DNA of 52,189 nucleotides, from positions 1 through 52,189 of the forward strand of contig JACCVQ010000160.1 of NCBI GenBank assembly GCA_013698095.1, written 5' to 3'. Within the stretch, counting starts at the first letter, position 1, and each line of letters starts with the position of its first letter. Shown piece after piece: positions 29,758-38,317 of the stretch. Both the position numbers and the translations under genes were made by a program. The stretch is from Chloroflexota bacterium. Its GTDB lineage: Bacteria; Chloroflexota; Limnocylindria; Limnocylindrales; CSP1-4. The notes under the pieces are model-generated. The model did not search any database. It worked only from the letters and a program-made list of their open reading frames with translations, and was not told the DNA's origin.

Positions 29758-32547
29758 CTACTTGTCGCGTTCGGCTGAGCCGGCCATCGCCGCCTGGGCG
29801 GCCGCGAGGCGGGCGACCGGGACGCGGAACGGCGAGCACGACACGTAGTCGAGCCCGATCGCCTCGCACTTCCAGATCGAATCCGGATCGCCGCCGTGCT
29901 CACCGCAGATCCCGAGCTCCAGACCCGGCTTCGTCGCGCGGCCCTTGTCGACCGCGGTCTTCATCAGCCCGGCAACTGCGTCATCGAGCGTCTGGAACGG
30001 ATTCACCGGCAGGATGCCGTCCTCGACATACTTCAGGAGGAACCCGCCCTCGGCATCGTCGCGGCTGTAGCCGAACGTCATCTGGGTCAGGTCGTTCGTG
30101 CCGAAGCTGAAGAAGTCGGCCTCGGTCGCGATCTCGTCGGCGGTCAGGGCGCCGCGCGGGACCTCGATCATCGTCCCGAACTTGTAGTCGACCTCGACCC
30201 CGCCGGCCGCATCGCGAACGGCTGTGGCCTCGGCCTCGAGGAGCTTCCTCGTGAAGGCCAGCTCGTTCACGTGGCCGACGAGCGGGATCATGATCTTGGC
30301 AATCGGGTTGCCACCCGCCTTCTTGACCGCGATCTGGGCGTTCAGGATCGCCCGGGTCTGGATCTTGACGAAGTCCGGGATCATCAAGCCCAGCCGGCAG
30401 CCGCGCAGGCCGAGCATCGGGTTCTGCTCGTGGAGGCTCCGGATCGTCGCGAGGAGCTCCTTGTCCTCCTCGGACGCGCCGCCTTCCATCTCGGCCCGGG
30501 TGACCTTGACGAGCTGCTCCTCCAGGTTCGGGAGGAACTCGTGGAGGGGCGGGTCGATCAGGCGGACGACGACCGGCAAGCCATCCATGGCCTTGAAGAT
30601 GCCCTCGAAGTCGCCCTGCTGGAGGACCTCGAGCTGGGCCATGGCCCGGTCGAACGTCTGGACGTCGTCGAGCTCGTCGGCGCTGAGCTGGGCGCCGCTG
30701 GCGAAGCGAGCCTTCGCCCGGGTCGCGACACTCGCGACGAGGATCGCGCCGCGGACGATGTCGAGCCGCTCGCCCTCGCGGAACATGTGCTCGGTCCGGC
30801 ACAGGCCGATGCCGCGGGCGCCGTAGCTCCGGGCCTGCTCGGCCTCCTCGGGCTTGTCGGCGTTCGTCCAGACAGCCATCCGGGCGAAGCCGTCGGCCCA
30901 GCCGAGGATCGTCTGGAGCTCGGGCTGGTCCTCGAAGCGGGCCTCGACGGTCGGAATCGCGCCGACGAAGACCTCGCCGGTCGAGCCATCGACGCTGATC
31001 CAGTCGCCTTCCTTGAAAGCAAGGCCACTGTCGGACGAGCGGGCGCTCTTCGATCCGTAGTCGACGACGAGCTCCGCGCAGCCGGCGACGCATGGCTTGC
31101 CGATCTGGCGAGCGACGACCGCGGCGTGCGACGTCGCGCCGCCACGGGCAGTCAGGATCCCCTGGGCCACGGCCATCCCGTGGAAGTCATCCGGTGAGGT
31201 CTCGACGCGGACAAGGACGACCTTCTCGCCGCGGCCGACCCACTCGACGGCCACGTCGGCGTCGAAGACCGCCTTGCCGACGGCCGCCCCGGGCGAGGCG
31301 TTCAGGCCCTTGGCGATGCGCTCGGCGCCCTTCCGGGCCGCCGGGTCGAACTGGGCCCGCAGGAGCTGATCGACCTGGGCGGTCTCGATCCGGCCGACCG
31401 CCTCCTCCTTCGTGATCGTGCCGTCCGCGACCATGTCGACGGCGATCTTCACTGCCGCCGCGGCGGTCCGCTTCGCCGAGCGCGTCTGGAGCATGTAGAG
31501 CTTGCCGCGCTCGATCGTGAACTCGAGGTCCTGGACGTCGCGATAGTGGCTTTCGAGCTGCTGCCCGATCTTCTGGAACTCGTCATAGACCGCCGGCATG
31601 TCCTCGGCCATCTGGGAGATCTTCGGGGCGGTCCGGACACCGGCCACCACGTCCTCGCCCTGGGCGTTTGTGAGGTACTCACCGAACAGGACCCGCTCGC
31701 CGGTGTTGGGGTCGCGGGTGAAGGCGACGCCCGTCCCGGAGTCGTCGCCCATGTTGCCGAAGACCATCGTCACGACGTTGACCGCGGTCCCGAGATCGTG
31801 GGCGATCTTCTGGCTGTCGCGGTAGTCCTTTGCCCGCTTGCCGAACCAGCTGGCGAAGACCGCCTTGATCGCGAGGTCGAGCTGCTCGTTCGGGTCCGTC
31901 GGGAAGTCGCGCCCGGTGTCGTCGCGGACGATCGCCTTGTAGTCGGCGACGAGGGCCTTCAGGTCTGCCACGTCGAGGTCGGTGTCCTTCGCCCCGTGGC
32001 CGTGCGCCTCCTTGCGTGCCTCGAGCGGCTCGTCGAAACGGGTCGCCGGCACGTCCATGACGATCCGCCCGAACATCGCGATGAACCGGCGGTACGCGTC
32101 CCAGCCGAAACGCTCGTTGCCGGTCAGGGCGACGAGACCCTGGAGCGTCTCCTCGTTGAGCCCCAGGTTGAGAACCGTGTCCATCATCCCGGGCATCGAG
32201 AACTTGGCGCCGGACCGGACGCTCACGAGGAGCGGATTGGCGGCATCGCCGAAGCCCTTGCCGGAGCGCTCCTCGACCTGGCGCATCGCCGCGAGGACAT
32301 CGTCCCAGAGACCGTCGGGGAGGGTCTCACCTGCGGCGAAGTAGTCGTTGCAGGCCTCGGTCGTGATCGTGAAGCCGGGAGGAGTCGGGAGGCCCGCCTT
32401 GGTCATCTCGGCGAGGCCCGCTCCCTTGCCACCGAGGAGGTCCTTCATCCCCCCGTCCCCCTCGGCCGTGCCGTCGCCCCAGGCGAAGATGTAGCGCTTC
32501 GCGGCCGTGTGCGGGCGATCGGTCGGGGACGCGGCGGTCGTGGCCAT
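29758..32547 (-). CDS. ppdK: pyruvate, phosphate dikinase
   Basis: A 929-residue enzyme that interconverts pyruvate + ATP + Pi and PEP + AMP + PPi. The N-terminal ATP-grasp region begins with GGKGAGLAEM and has RSGAKFSMPGMMDTVLNLGL. The central swivelling phosphohistidine domain has the catalytic His in GGATSHAAVVARQIGKPCVAG (near 474). The C-terminal TIM-barrel holds the PEP/pyruvate site with GTNDLTQM and the catalytic cysteine near 881 in GICGEHGGDP. Length is slightly above the usual ~875-880. ATG 32547 has GAGGAG eight bases upstream, better than the upstream alternative. It would replenish PEP for gluconeogenesis from the pyruvate made by malic enzyme. Confidence 0.97.
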   Translation of the reverse strand: MATTAASPTDRPHTAAKRYIFAWGDGTAEGDGGMKDLLGGKGAGLAEMTKAGLPTPPGFTITTEACNDYFAAGETLPDGLWDDVLAAMRQVEERSGKGFGDAANPLLVSVRSGAKFSMPGMMDTVLNLGLNEETLQGLVALTGNERFGWDAYRRFIAMFGRIVMDVPATRFDEPLEARKEAHGHGAKDTDLDVADLKALVADYKAIVRDDTGRDFPTDPNEQLDLAIKAVFASWFGKRAKDYRDSQKIAHDLGTAVNVVTMVFGNMGDDSGTGVAFTRDPNTGERVLFGEYLTNAQGEDVVAGVRTAPKISQMAEDMPAVYDEFQKIGQQLESHYRDVQDLEFTIERGKLYMLQTRSAKRTAAAAVKIAVDMVADGTITKEEAVGRIETAQVDQLLRAQFDPAARKGAERIAKGLNASPGAAVGKAVFDADVAVEWVGRGEKVVLVRVETSPDDFHGMAVAQGILTARGGATSHAAVVARQIGKPCVAGCAELVVDYGSKSARSSDSGLAFKEGDWISVDGSTGEVFVGAIPTVEARFEDQPELQTILGWADGFARMAVWTNADKPEEAEQARSYGARGIGLCRTEHMFREGERLDIVRGAILVASVATRAKARFASGAQLSADELDDVQTFDRAMAQLEVLQQGDFEGIFKAMDGLPVVVRLIDPPLHEFLPNLEEQLVKVTRAEMEGGASEEDKELLATIRSLHEQNPMLGLRGCRLGLMIPDFVKIQTRAILNAQIAVKKAGGNPIAKIMIPLVGHVNELAFTRKLLEAEATAVRDAAGGVEVDYKFGTMIEVPRGALTADEIATEADFFSFGTNDLTQMTFGYSRDDAEGGFLLKYVEDGILPVNPFQTLDDAVAGLMKTAVDKGRATKPGLELGICGEHGGDPDSIWKCEAIGLDYVSCSPFRVPVARLAAAQAAMAGSAERDK

Positions 32548-32617
32548 CGGGCAGGCTCCTCGGAGTCGTTTGAACGCCACCCGTGGGCGGCGCGGGAAGG
32601 CTTCGCTGCAGGTTGCG

Positions 32618-32623
32618 ATTGTA
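32618..32623 (-). promoter_or_regulatory. possible -10 of ppdK promoter
   Basis: TACAAT on the minus strand, about 71 bases upstream of the ppdK ATG; no clear -35 partner. Confidence 0.35.
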
Positions 32624-32722
32624 CCCGCGGGCCCTCGTGACCTCGGGTTGCGGATCGGTGACGGGTCGCGCGGCGCCTCTGGCCAGGCTCCGAGCTCGTG
32701 CCGGGACCGGGGACCCCCGGGG

Positions 32723-32728
32723 TACGAT
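32723..32728 (+). promoter_or_regulatory. possible -10 upstream of ferredoxin-NADP reductase
   Basis: TACGAT about 40 bases before ATG 32770. It lies in the 222-base divergent gap with ppdK; no clear -35. Confidence 0.3.
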
Positions 32729-32769
32729 GGCCCGCGACAGCCAGCCCGACCATGGAGCGCCCGTCCCCC

Positions 32770-33669
32770 ATGACCGAACTCACTGCCCCAGCGCTCGCGG
32801 CGCCCGCGCCTGCGCCCGCGCCAGCGCCCGTGGCCGGGATCGATCCTGCCGCGCCGCAGTACAACGCCCGACTCGTCCGGCGCGAGGACGAGACCGAGTC
32901 GCTTGCCTATTTCTGGGTTCGGTTCGATGGCGAGCCGACCCCATTCGAGCCGGGCCAGTACATGACGATCGGGGTGATGGTCGATGGCAAGATCGTCCAG
33001 CGCCCGTACTCCGTCGCGTCTCCGCCGTCACGAGCCGGTGAGGACGGCTACGAGTTCTACGTCCGGCGGGTCCAGGGCGGAACCTTCACGCCGGTCCTGT
33101 GGGACCTGCCGATCGGCCACGGGATGCGGATGATCGGGCCGAAGGGCAAATTCACCCTTCTTCCCGACGACGATCGAACCCACATCTTCATCTCGTCGGG
33201 AACCGGCAACGCGCCGTTCGTGGCGATGATGCGCCAGCTCCAGATCGACGGGGCACCGCGCCGGGCGATCATGCTCAACGGCGTGTCGCACGCCAGCGAG
33301 CTCGGCTACCAGGAGCTGCTCGAGGGCTGGCAGACGTCGGGCGAGTACCCGGTCACCTTCGTCCCGACCGTGTCGCGGGCGACCGACCCCGTGAACGCGG
33401 TCTGGACGGGCCGCACCGGACGCGTGGAATCGATCCTTGCCCCGGTCCTCGACGAGCTCAACCTGTCACCGGCCAACTCGATCGCCTACATCTGCGGCAA
33501 CCCCGACATGATCCTGTCGGCCGAGGAGACCCTGCTCGGACGGGGCTACCCGGAGGAGCAGGTCCACAAGGAGCTCTACTGGCCAAAGGGCAAGGAGCCG
33601 CGGGGCGTGGCCGGCGCGGCGGACGTTGCCGCGGCGATGGACGCGGTCGAGGCCAACGCCGACCAGTAG
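32770..33669 (+). CDS. ferredoxin--NADP reductase
   Basis: A 299-residue flavoprotein of the ferredoxin-NADP(H) oxidoreductase fold. After an Ala/Pro-rich lead (residues 1-26) the FAD domain shows PGQYMTIGV and the flavin motif RPYSVAS (about 75-85). The NAD(P) domain has SSGTGNAPFVAMM and the C-terminal YICGNPDMI. The RPYS motif and overall length match the bacterial plant-type/FprA-like reductases that move electrons between NADPH and ferredoxin or flavodoxin. I start at ATG 32770; an in-frame ATG at 32752 is also possible. It ends four bases from the convergent ogt stop. Confidence 0.85.
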   Translation: MTELTAPALAAPAPAPAPAPVAGIDPAAPQYNARLVRREDETESLAYFWVRFDGEPTPFEPGQYMTIGVMVDGKIVQRPYSVASPPSRAGEDGYEFYVRRVQGGTFTPVLWDLPIGHGMRMIGPKGKFTLLPDDDRTHIFISSGTGNAPFVAMMRQLQIDGAPRRAIMLNGVSHASELGYQELLEGWQTSGEYPVTFVPTVSRATDPVNAVWTGRTGRVESILAPVLDELNLSPANSIAYICGNPDMILSAEETLLGRGYPEEQVHKELYWPKGKEPRGVAGAADVAAAMDAVEANADQ

Positions 33670-33673
33670 ACGA

Positions 33674-34207
33674 TCAGCCGAAGAGCACCTGCTGCCCGTA
33701 TCCCGGGGCGCCTTCGAGCTCGAGCATCCGGCGCTTCGTGGCCAGCCCTCCCGGTGCCGAGAACCCGGTCAGCGCTCCGTTGACGGCCACGATCCGATGA
33801 CACGGGACGATGATCGGCACGGGGTTCCGGGCCAGCGCCGCGCCGACGTCGCGAGCCGCTCCGGACTCCCCGATCGCTCGGGCGATCTGTCCGTACGTCG
33901 CGGTCGTGCCAGGCCGGATCTCGCGCGTCGCGGCGTAGACGCGCCGCCGGAACGGATCGATCGCGCGGTCGTCGAGCGGGATCGGGCGGAGGTCGGGCGA
34001 CTCGCCCGCGAGGACCGCCCGGATGCCCTCGATCGCATTTTGGACGATCGCTGGCGCCGCGGTCGGATCGACGGGCGACGGCCCGCGCGAGGTTGTGCTC
34101 GGCAGACGCACGCCCGTGATCCCGGCGTCGCTCCAGCGGATTGCGCAGCGCCCGAGGAGCGTCTCGAAGATGACTGTGGGTTGGGTCAAGGCTCGAATCG
34201 TTGTCAT
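33674..34207 (-). CDS. ogt: methylated-DNA--protein-cysteine methyltransferase
   Basis: A 177-residue DNA repair protein that removes alkyl groups from O6-guanine in a suicide reaction. The C-terminal domain has the acceptor cysteine near residue 136 in PVPIIVPCHRIVAVNG, the helix-turn-helix with RDVGAALARNP and the preceding TYGQIARAIG. The N-terminal domain (about 1-85) is divergent and lacks zinc-binding cysteines, as in Ogt. ATG 34207 is chosen, as the upstream extension (MRGRVPVD) is not conserved-looking. The gene is divergent from the DUF1326 operon and shares its 132-base regulatory region. Confidence 0.92.
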   Translation of the reverse strand: MTTIRALTQPTVIFETLLGRCAIRWSDAGITGVRLPSTTSRGPSPVDPTAAPAIVQNAIEGIRAVLAGESPDLRPIPLDDRAIDPFRRRVYAATREIRPGTTATYGQIARAIGESGAARDVGAALARNPVPIIVPCHRIVAVNGALTGFSAPGGLATKRRMLELEGAPGYGQQVLFG

Positions 34208-34253
34208 GTCCACCGGAACACGGCCACGCAACGCCTCGTTGCAGCGCCGGGGC

Positions 34254-34259
34254 TTGACA
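34254..34259 (+). promoter_or_regulatory. TTGACA, candidate -35 of the DUF1326 operon
   Basis: Perfect TTGACA. At 17-base spacing the -10 would fall at 34277-34282, which is TCATCC (poor) and inside the first operator half-sites. A repressor bound there would block transcription. Confidence 0.4.
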
Positions 34260-34272
34260 CGTGGCGTATGGT

Positions 34273-34306
34273 TCGGTCATCCGACCGACATCGGTCGATC
34301 GACCGA
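34273..34306. promoter_or_regulatory. tandem palindromic operator (two 16-bp sites)
   Basis: Two adjacent copies of the palindrome TCGGTC-N4-GACCGA: TCGGTCATCCGACCGA (34273-34288) and TCGGTCGATCGACCGA (34291-34306), two bases apart, 18 bases centre-to-centre. They lie 34 bases before the DUF1326 ATG, across the probable promoter. A TetR/AcrR regulator is the third gene of the same run, so auto-regulation by that protein is the natural reading. Confidence 0.7.
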
Positions 34307-34339
34307 CTGACGAATGATCGGGAGCTAGGAGGCGTGGCC

Positions 34340-34948
34340 ATGGCATACGAGATCGAGGGACGGCTGCTCGAGGTCTGCACCTGCAACGTCCTGTGCCCCT
34401 GCTGGGTCGGCGAGGACCCTGACTTCAAGACCTGCGACACCACGATCGCCTGGGGAATCGAGACAGGTGCCATCGAGGGCGTCGACGTCAGCGGGCTGAC
34501 TCTCGCGGTTTCTGCCCACATCCCCGGCAACATCCTCACCCCGCTGTCCTGGAAGGCCGTCGTGTTCGTCGACGAGCGAGCGACCGCCGAGCAGGAGGCC
34601 GTCCTGCTCCGCCTGTTCACCGGCCAGCTCGGTGGCGCCGTCGCCGACCTGGCAGGGCTGATCGGCGAAGTGGTGGCCGTCGAGCGCGCGCCGATCCTCT
34701 TCAGCGTTCAGGGCGGCAAGGGGCAGCTGACCATCGGCACGCTCGTTGACGCCGACATGGCGCCGTTCGTGGGGGCGACCGGCAACCCCACAACACTCGC
34801 CGAGACGGTCTTCAGCACGGTCCCCGGCTCGCCCGTGTACGCGAGCAAGGCGAGCAAGTACACGCGTGATGGCAGCGGCCACGGCATCCCGAGCGTGGAC
34901 CTCCAGGGCCACAACGCCCTCCAGGGCCACTTCCGCTTCGCGGCCTGA
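34340..34948 (+). CDS. DUF1326-domain protein
   Basis: A 202-residue soluble protein with AGGAGG seven bases before the ATG. The N-terminus shows the DUF1326 signature EVCTCNVLCPCWVG, four cysteines (C13, C15, C19, C21) in a CxC-x3-CxC arrangement suited to a metal or redox site. The rest is mixed alpha/beta, with repeated short strands (AHIPGNILTPLSWKAVVFVDE, GGKGQLTIGTLVDAD). The family has no proven function but is often found next to DUF2182 membrane proteins, as here, so the two likely form a metal-handling pair. First gene of a TetR-linked run that runs to the glycosyltransferase at 39549. Confidence 0.85.
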   Translation: MAYEIEGRLLEVCTCNVLCPCWVGEDPDFKTCDTTIAWGIETGAIEGVDVSGLTLAVSAHIPGNILTPLSWKAVVFVDERATAEQEAVLLRLFTGQLGGAVADLAGLIGEVVAVERAPILFSVQGGKGQLTIGTLVDADMAPFVGATGNPTTLAETVFSTVPGSPVYASKASKYTRDGSGHGIPSVDLQGHNALQGHFRFAA

Positions 34949-34970
34949 TCGATCGGCGAGGAGGGCCCCG

Positions 34971-35768
34971 ATGTTCACCAGTCAGCATCTGCGCAGCCCG
35001 CGCCGCGACCGGGCGATCCTCGGTGCGGCGCTGGCGGCCCTCGCCGGGGTCGCCTGGCTGTCGTTGGCCCTGTGGTCCGCTTCGCCGTGGGGTCGCTACC
35101 TCCAGCACGACGGCGTGGCGGGCGCGGCGGGCGGTGCGGGCCTGGCTGGGCCGACCCTCGGCGGCGGCCTCGAGGTTGGCCTGTTCACGGCCGGCTGGGT
35201 CCTGATGATCGTGGCGATGATGCTGCCGTCGAGCGTCCCGCTCGTCCTCGTCTTCGCGGCGGTCGTCCGACGTCGGCCGGCCCCCGGCGTCCTCGTGGGG
35301 ATGCTTCTCGCGGGGTACCTGGCGGTCTGGACCGCCTTCGGGGCAGCCGCCTGGCTCCTCGACCGCGGCGTCCATGCCGCGGTCGACGCGTGGCCGCTGC
35401 TCGCGGACCATCCCCAGCTGATCATCGCGGCGACCCTTCTCGCCGCCGGTCTGTGGCAGTTCAGCCCGCTCCGCGACCGCTGCCTCGACGAGTGCCGCAG
35501 TCCGCTCGGGTTCGTCGTGAACCGCTGGCGCGGGACGTCGCTCCGGCGGGAGTCGTTCGCGATGGGCGTGGCCCACGGCGCCTTCTGCGTCGGCTGCTGC
35601 TGGAGCCTGATGCTCGTGATGTTCGGGGTCGGACTCGGGAGTCTGACCGCGATGCTCGCGCTCGGAGCCCTGACCGCGGTGGAGAAGAACCTGCCCTGGG
35701 GTCGCCGCCTGACCCGGCCGCTCGGCGTCGGCCTGATCCTGGCGGCCGTGTTCGCGGTCGCCGCATGA
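34971..35768 (+). CDS. DUF2182 integral membrane protein
   Basis: A 265-residue membrane protein starting at ATG 34971 with GAGGAGG six bases upstream. About six hydrophobic helices can be seen (around 20-40, 70-95, 105-125, 130-150, 195-215, 240-262). Family hallmarks are MMLPSS in helix 2, FCVGCCWSLM with three cysteines in a later helix and EKNLPWG near the end. DUF2182 proteins are annotated as predicted metal-binding membrane proteins; neither substrate nor direction of transport is known. It starts 22 bases after the DUF1326 stop. The cysteines and the neighbour's CxC sites suggest a shared metal or thiol chemistry (inference). Confidence 0.85.
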   Translation: MFTSQHLRSPRRDRAILGAALAALAGVAWLSLALWSASPWGRYLQHDGVAGAAGGAGLAGPTLGGGLEVGLFTAGWVLMIVAMMLPSSVPLVLVFAAVVRRRPAPGVLVGMLLAGYLAVWTAFGAAAWLLDRGVHAAVDAWPLLADHPQLIIAATLLAAGLWQFSPLRDRCLDECRSPLGFVVNRWRGTSLRRESFAMGVAHGAFCVGCCWSLMLVMFGVGLGSLTAMLALGALTAVEKNLPWGRRLTRPLGVGLILAAVFAVAA

Positions 35769-35795
35769 CCCCGGAAACCGTATGCTCGGGCCGAC

Positions 35796-36428
35796 GTGGA
35801 CGGGACTGAGGCGGCTCCAGCAACTCGGGCAGAGCGTCGCCAGCAGGCGGCCGGAGACACGCGCGCGTCGATCCTCGAGTCCGCTCGATCGACCATTCTC
35901 GCCGTCGGCTCCGCCAACCTCTCGACCCGGGCAGTCGCCGAGGCCGCAGAGGTCCCCCTCAGCCAGATCCACTACCACTTCGGCAGCAAGCAGCAGCTCA
36001 TCCTTGCCGTTCTCGAGGCCGAGAACCGGAAGCTCCTCGAGCGCCAGGCGGCGATGTTCGCCGGACCCGAGCCGCTGTCCCTCCAGTGGGACCGGGCATG
36101 CGACTTCCTCGATGCGGACCTCGCGTCGGGCTATGTCCGGATCCTCCAGGAGATGATCGCGGCCGGCTGGTCCGATGCGGAGGTCGCCGCGGCCGTGCGC
36201 GGCTACGTCGGTGGCTGGCAGCGACTCCTCACCGACGTCGCGACCCGCGAAGCCGAGCGGCTCGGCGGACTCGGGCCGTTCGCCCCGGCCGAGGTTGCGG
36301 CGCTGATGGCCCTGCCGTTCCTCGGAGCCGAGGCCATGATCCTGCTCGGCTTCAGCGACGCGGAGCTGCCCGCCCGGTCCGCCCTGCGCAAGGTCGGCGC
36401 CCTCATCCGGTCCTTCGAGGAGCGATGA
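35796..36428 (+). CDS. TetR/AcrR-family transcriptional regulator
   Basis: A 210-residue repressor-like protein starting at GTG. The N-terminal TetR helix-turn-helix (about 24-70) is clear: ESARSTILAVGSANLSTRAVAEAAEVPLSQIHYHFGSKQQLILAVLE. The C-terminal all-helical ligand domain (75-205) has no family-specific motif, so the effector is unknown. It lies 27 bases from the DUF2182 stop and three bases before the hydrolase start. The tandem TCGGTC-N4-GACCGA sites at the head of the run have the size and symmetry expected for TetR-family operators, and this protein is the obvious candidate to bind them. Confidence 0.88.
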   Translation: MDGTEAAPATRAERRQQAAGDTRASILESARSTILAVGSANLSTRAVAEAAEVPLSQIHYHFGSKQQLILAVLEAENRKLLERQAAMFAGPEPLSLQWDRACDFLDADLASGYVRILQEMIAAGWSDAEVAAAVRGYVGGWQRLLTDVATREAERLGGLGPFAPAEVAALMALPFLGAEAMILLGFSDAELPARSALRKVGALIRSFEER

Positions 36429-36431
36429 GCC

Positions 36432-37397
36432 ATGCCGACGGTTGCGACCGCCCGTTCGGCCGCTCCCGACCAGGCGCGCGCCCGCCTGCCTGACGCCACG
36501 GGCTTCGTCGAGCGCGACGGAATCCACGTGTTCTGGGAGCGCTACGGCGCGGGCTCCCCGACGATCCTGCTGATGCCGACGTGGTCGATCTTCCCGTCGC
36601 GCCACTGGAAGCTCCAGATCCCCTATCTTGCCCGCCATTTCCGAGTCGTCACGTTCGACGGGCGCGGCAACGGACGTTCAGACCGGCCGATGGATCCCGC
36701 GGCCTACGCCGACACCGAGTACGTCGCCGACGCGGCGGCGGTGCTCGACGCGACCGGCACCGATCGGGCAGTCGTGGCCGGGCTGTCGATGGGCGCCGGC
36801 TACGCGCTGCGCTTCGCCGTGGACCTCCCCGATCGAGCGCTCGGCCTGATCCTCGTCGGTGCCGCCGTCGCGGGCCGCGACCGACCGGACGGGACGCCGG
36901 ACGTGGCCAACGACGACGACTTCGAGGAGCCGCGCGATCCCGAAGCCAGGGACGGCTGGGGCCGCTACAACGCCCACTTCTGGCGGGCGGAGTGGCCCGC
37001 GTTCGCGGAGTGGTTCCTCGGGACGCGGGTCTTCTCCGAGCCTCACTCCACCAAGCCGATCGAGGACGGCATCGGCTGGGCACTGGACGCCGATCCCGGG
37101 GCAATGGTCGCGACCCGGCGAGCTCCTTATCTCCGGCGGCCGGTGGCGTGGCCGGTCCCGCCGTCGACGGAGGGCCGCGGCCTCGCGTTCGCCCGCCGCG
37201 TCCGATGCCCGGCCCTGGTCATCCACGGCGGGGACGATCAGATCGTGGGGCTCGTGAATGCCCGCCGGGTCGCCGCCGCAATGGGCGGGCAGCTCGTGGA
37301 GATTGATGGCGGCGGCCACGCCCCGATCCTGCGCGAGCCCGTGCTCGTCAACCGGCTCATCGCGTCGTTCGTCCGCGACCTGGCGGTGGCGGGGTGA
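36432..37397 (+). CDS. alpha/beta hydrolase (Ser nucleophile)
   Basis: A 321-residue cytoplasmic hydrolase of the alpha/beta fold. Visible are the oxyanion-strand region PTILLMPTW, DGRGNGRSDRP, the nucleophile elbow GLSMGAG with S119, the acid in IHGGDDQIVG and the catalytic His in DGGGHAP. The family covers esterases, epoxide hydrolases and haloalkane dehalogenases; the substrate is not readable. A paralogue encoded by the next gene (overlapping by four bases) has a cysteine at the same place. Both look duplicated in tandem. Confidence 0.87.
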   Translation: MPTVATARSAAPDQARARLPDATGFVERDGIHVFWERYGAGSPTILLMPTWSIFPSRHWKLQIPYLARHFRVVTFDGRGNGRSDRPMDPAAYADTEYVADAAAVLDATGTDRAVVAGLSMGAGYALRFAVDLPDRALGLILVGAAVAGRDRPDGTPDVANDDDFEEPRDPEARDGWGRYNAHFWRAEWPAFAEWFLGTRVFSEPHSTKPIEDGIGWALDADPGAMVATRRAPYLRRPVAWPVPPSTEGRGLAFARRVRCPALVIHGGDDQIVGLVNARRVAAAMGGQLVEIDGGGHAPILREPVLVNRLIASFVRDLAVAG

Positions 37398-38317
37398 TCG
37401 CCGTCGAGTCGGGCCGCGCCAGGCTGCCCGTCAGGACAGGTCTGGCCGCTGGCGACGACGGGGTCCGGATTGCCTGGGAGGAGTTCGGGTCGGGCGATCC
37501 GACGATCGTCCTCCTGCCCTCGGCACCGATCATCCACTCGCGCCAGTGGAAGGCCCAGATTCACGTCCTGAGCCGGTCCTGGCGCGTGATCACGTTCGAC
37601 GGGCGCGGCAACGGGCGCTCGGATCGCCCGACGGATCCGGCTGCCTATGCCGACGATCGCTCGGTCGCGGACATCGTGACGGTCCTGGACGCGACGGGGA
37701 CCGACCGTGCGGTCCTTGTCGGCCTGTGCGGCGACGGCGTCTGGCGTTCAATTCGGCTGGCCACCGAGCAGCCGGACCGGGTCCTAGGGATCGTCGCGTT
37801 TGCGGTTGGCGTGCCGCGGCTCTCGCCGCCGCAGCCGCACTACGCCGCGGCCAACGCCGTCTTCGACGACGAGCTTCCGACGAGCGATGGCTGGGCGAAG
37901 ATGAATCGCCACCACTGGCGGCGGGACTACGCCGACTATGCTCGATTCTTCTTCTCGGAGATGACCACCGAGCCGCATTCCACGAAGGCGATCGAGGACG
38001 CTGCCGGTTGGGCGGTCGAGGGCTCGGTTGACGTGATGCTCGCCGATGCGCAGGTCGACTTCCCGTTCGACCTCGAAGCGGTGGAGGCGCGCTGCCGTGC
38101 GGTCTCCTGCCCGATGCTCCTCGTCCACGGCAGCGAGGATCGCTGTCAGCCAATCGAACGTGCCCACCGCCTGGCCGAGCTGACCGGAGCGCCGCTCGTT
38201 GTCGTCGAGGGGGCCAATCACATGATCCCCGGCCGGCACCCGATTCTCGCCAACCTGCTGATCCGCGACTTCGTGCGCGGGCTTGCTCAGGCTCGCCCCA
38301 GGGAGGCGCCCCCATGA
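37394..38317 (+). CDS. alpha/beta hydrolase with Cys at the nucleophile position
   Basis: A 307-residue paralogue of the preceding hydrolase; the GTG start overlaps its stop by four bases. The shared segments DGRGNGRSDRP, AVLDATGTDRAV-like LDATGTDRAVLVG and EPHSTKAIEDAAGWA are recognisable. The elbow reads GLCGDG, placing C112 where the paralogue has S119; the acid (VHGSEDRCQP) and His (EGANHMIP) are present. Cysteine nucleophiles in this fold occur in dienelactone hydrolase-type enzymes, so activity is possible, but loss of hydrolysis or a change of reaction is equally possible. The stop overlaps the glycosyltransferase start. Confidence 0.85.
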   Translation: MIAVESGRARLPVRTGLAAGDDGVRIAWEEFGSGDPTIVLLPSAPIIHSRQWKAQIHVLSRSWRVITFDGRGNGRSDRPTDPAAYADDRSVADIVTVLDATGTDRAVLVGLCGDGVWRSIRLATEQPDRVLGIVAFAVGVPRLSPPQPHYAAANAVFDDELPTSDGWAKMNRHHWRRDYADYARFFFSEMTTEPHSTKAIEDAAGWAVEGSVDVMLADAQVDFPFDLEAVEARCRAVSCPMLLVHGSEDRCQPIERAHRLAELTGAPLVVVEGANHMIPGRHPILANLLIRDFVRGLAQARPREAPP

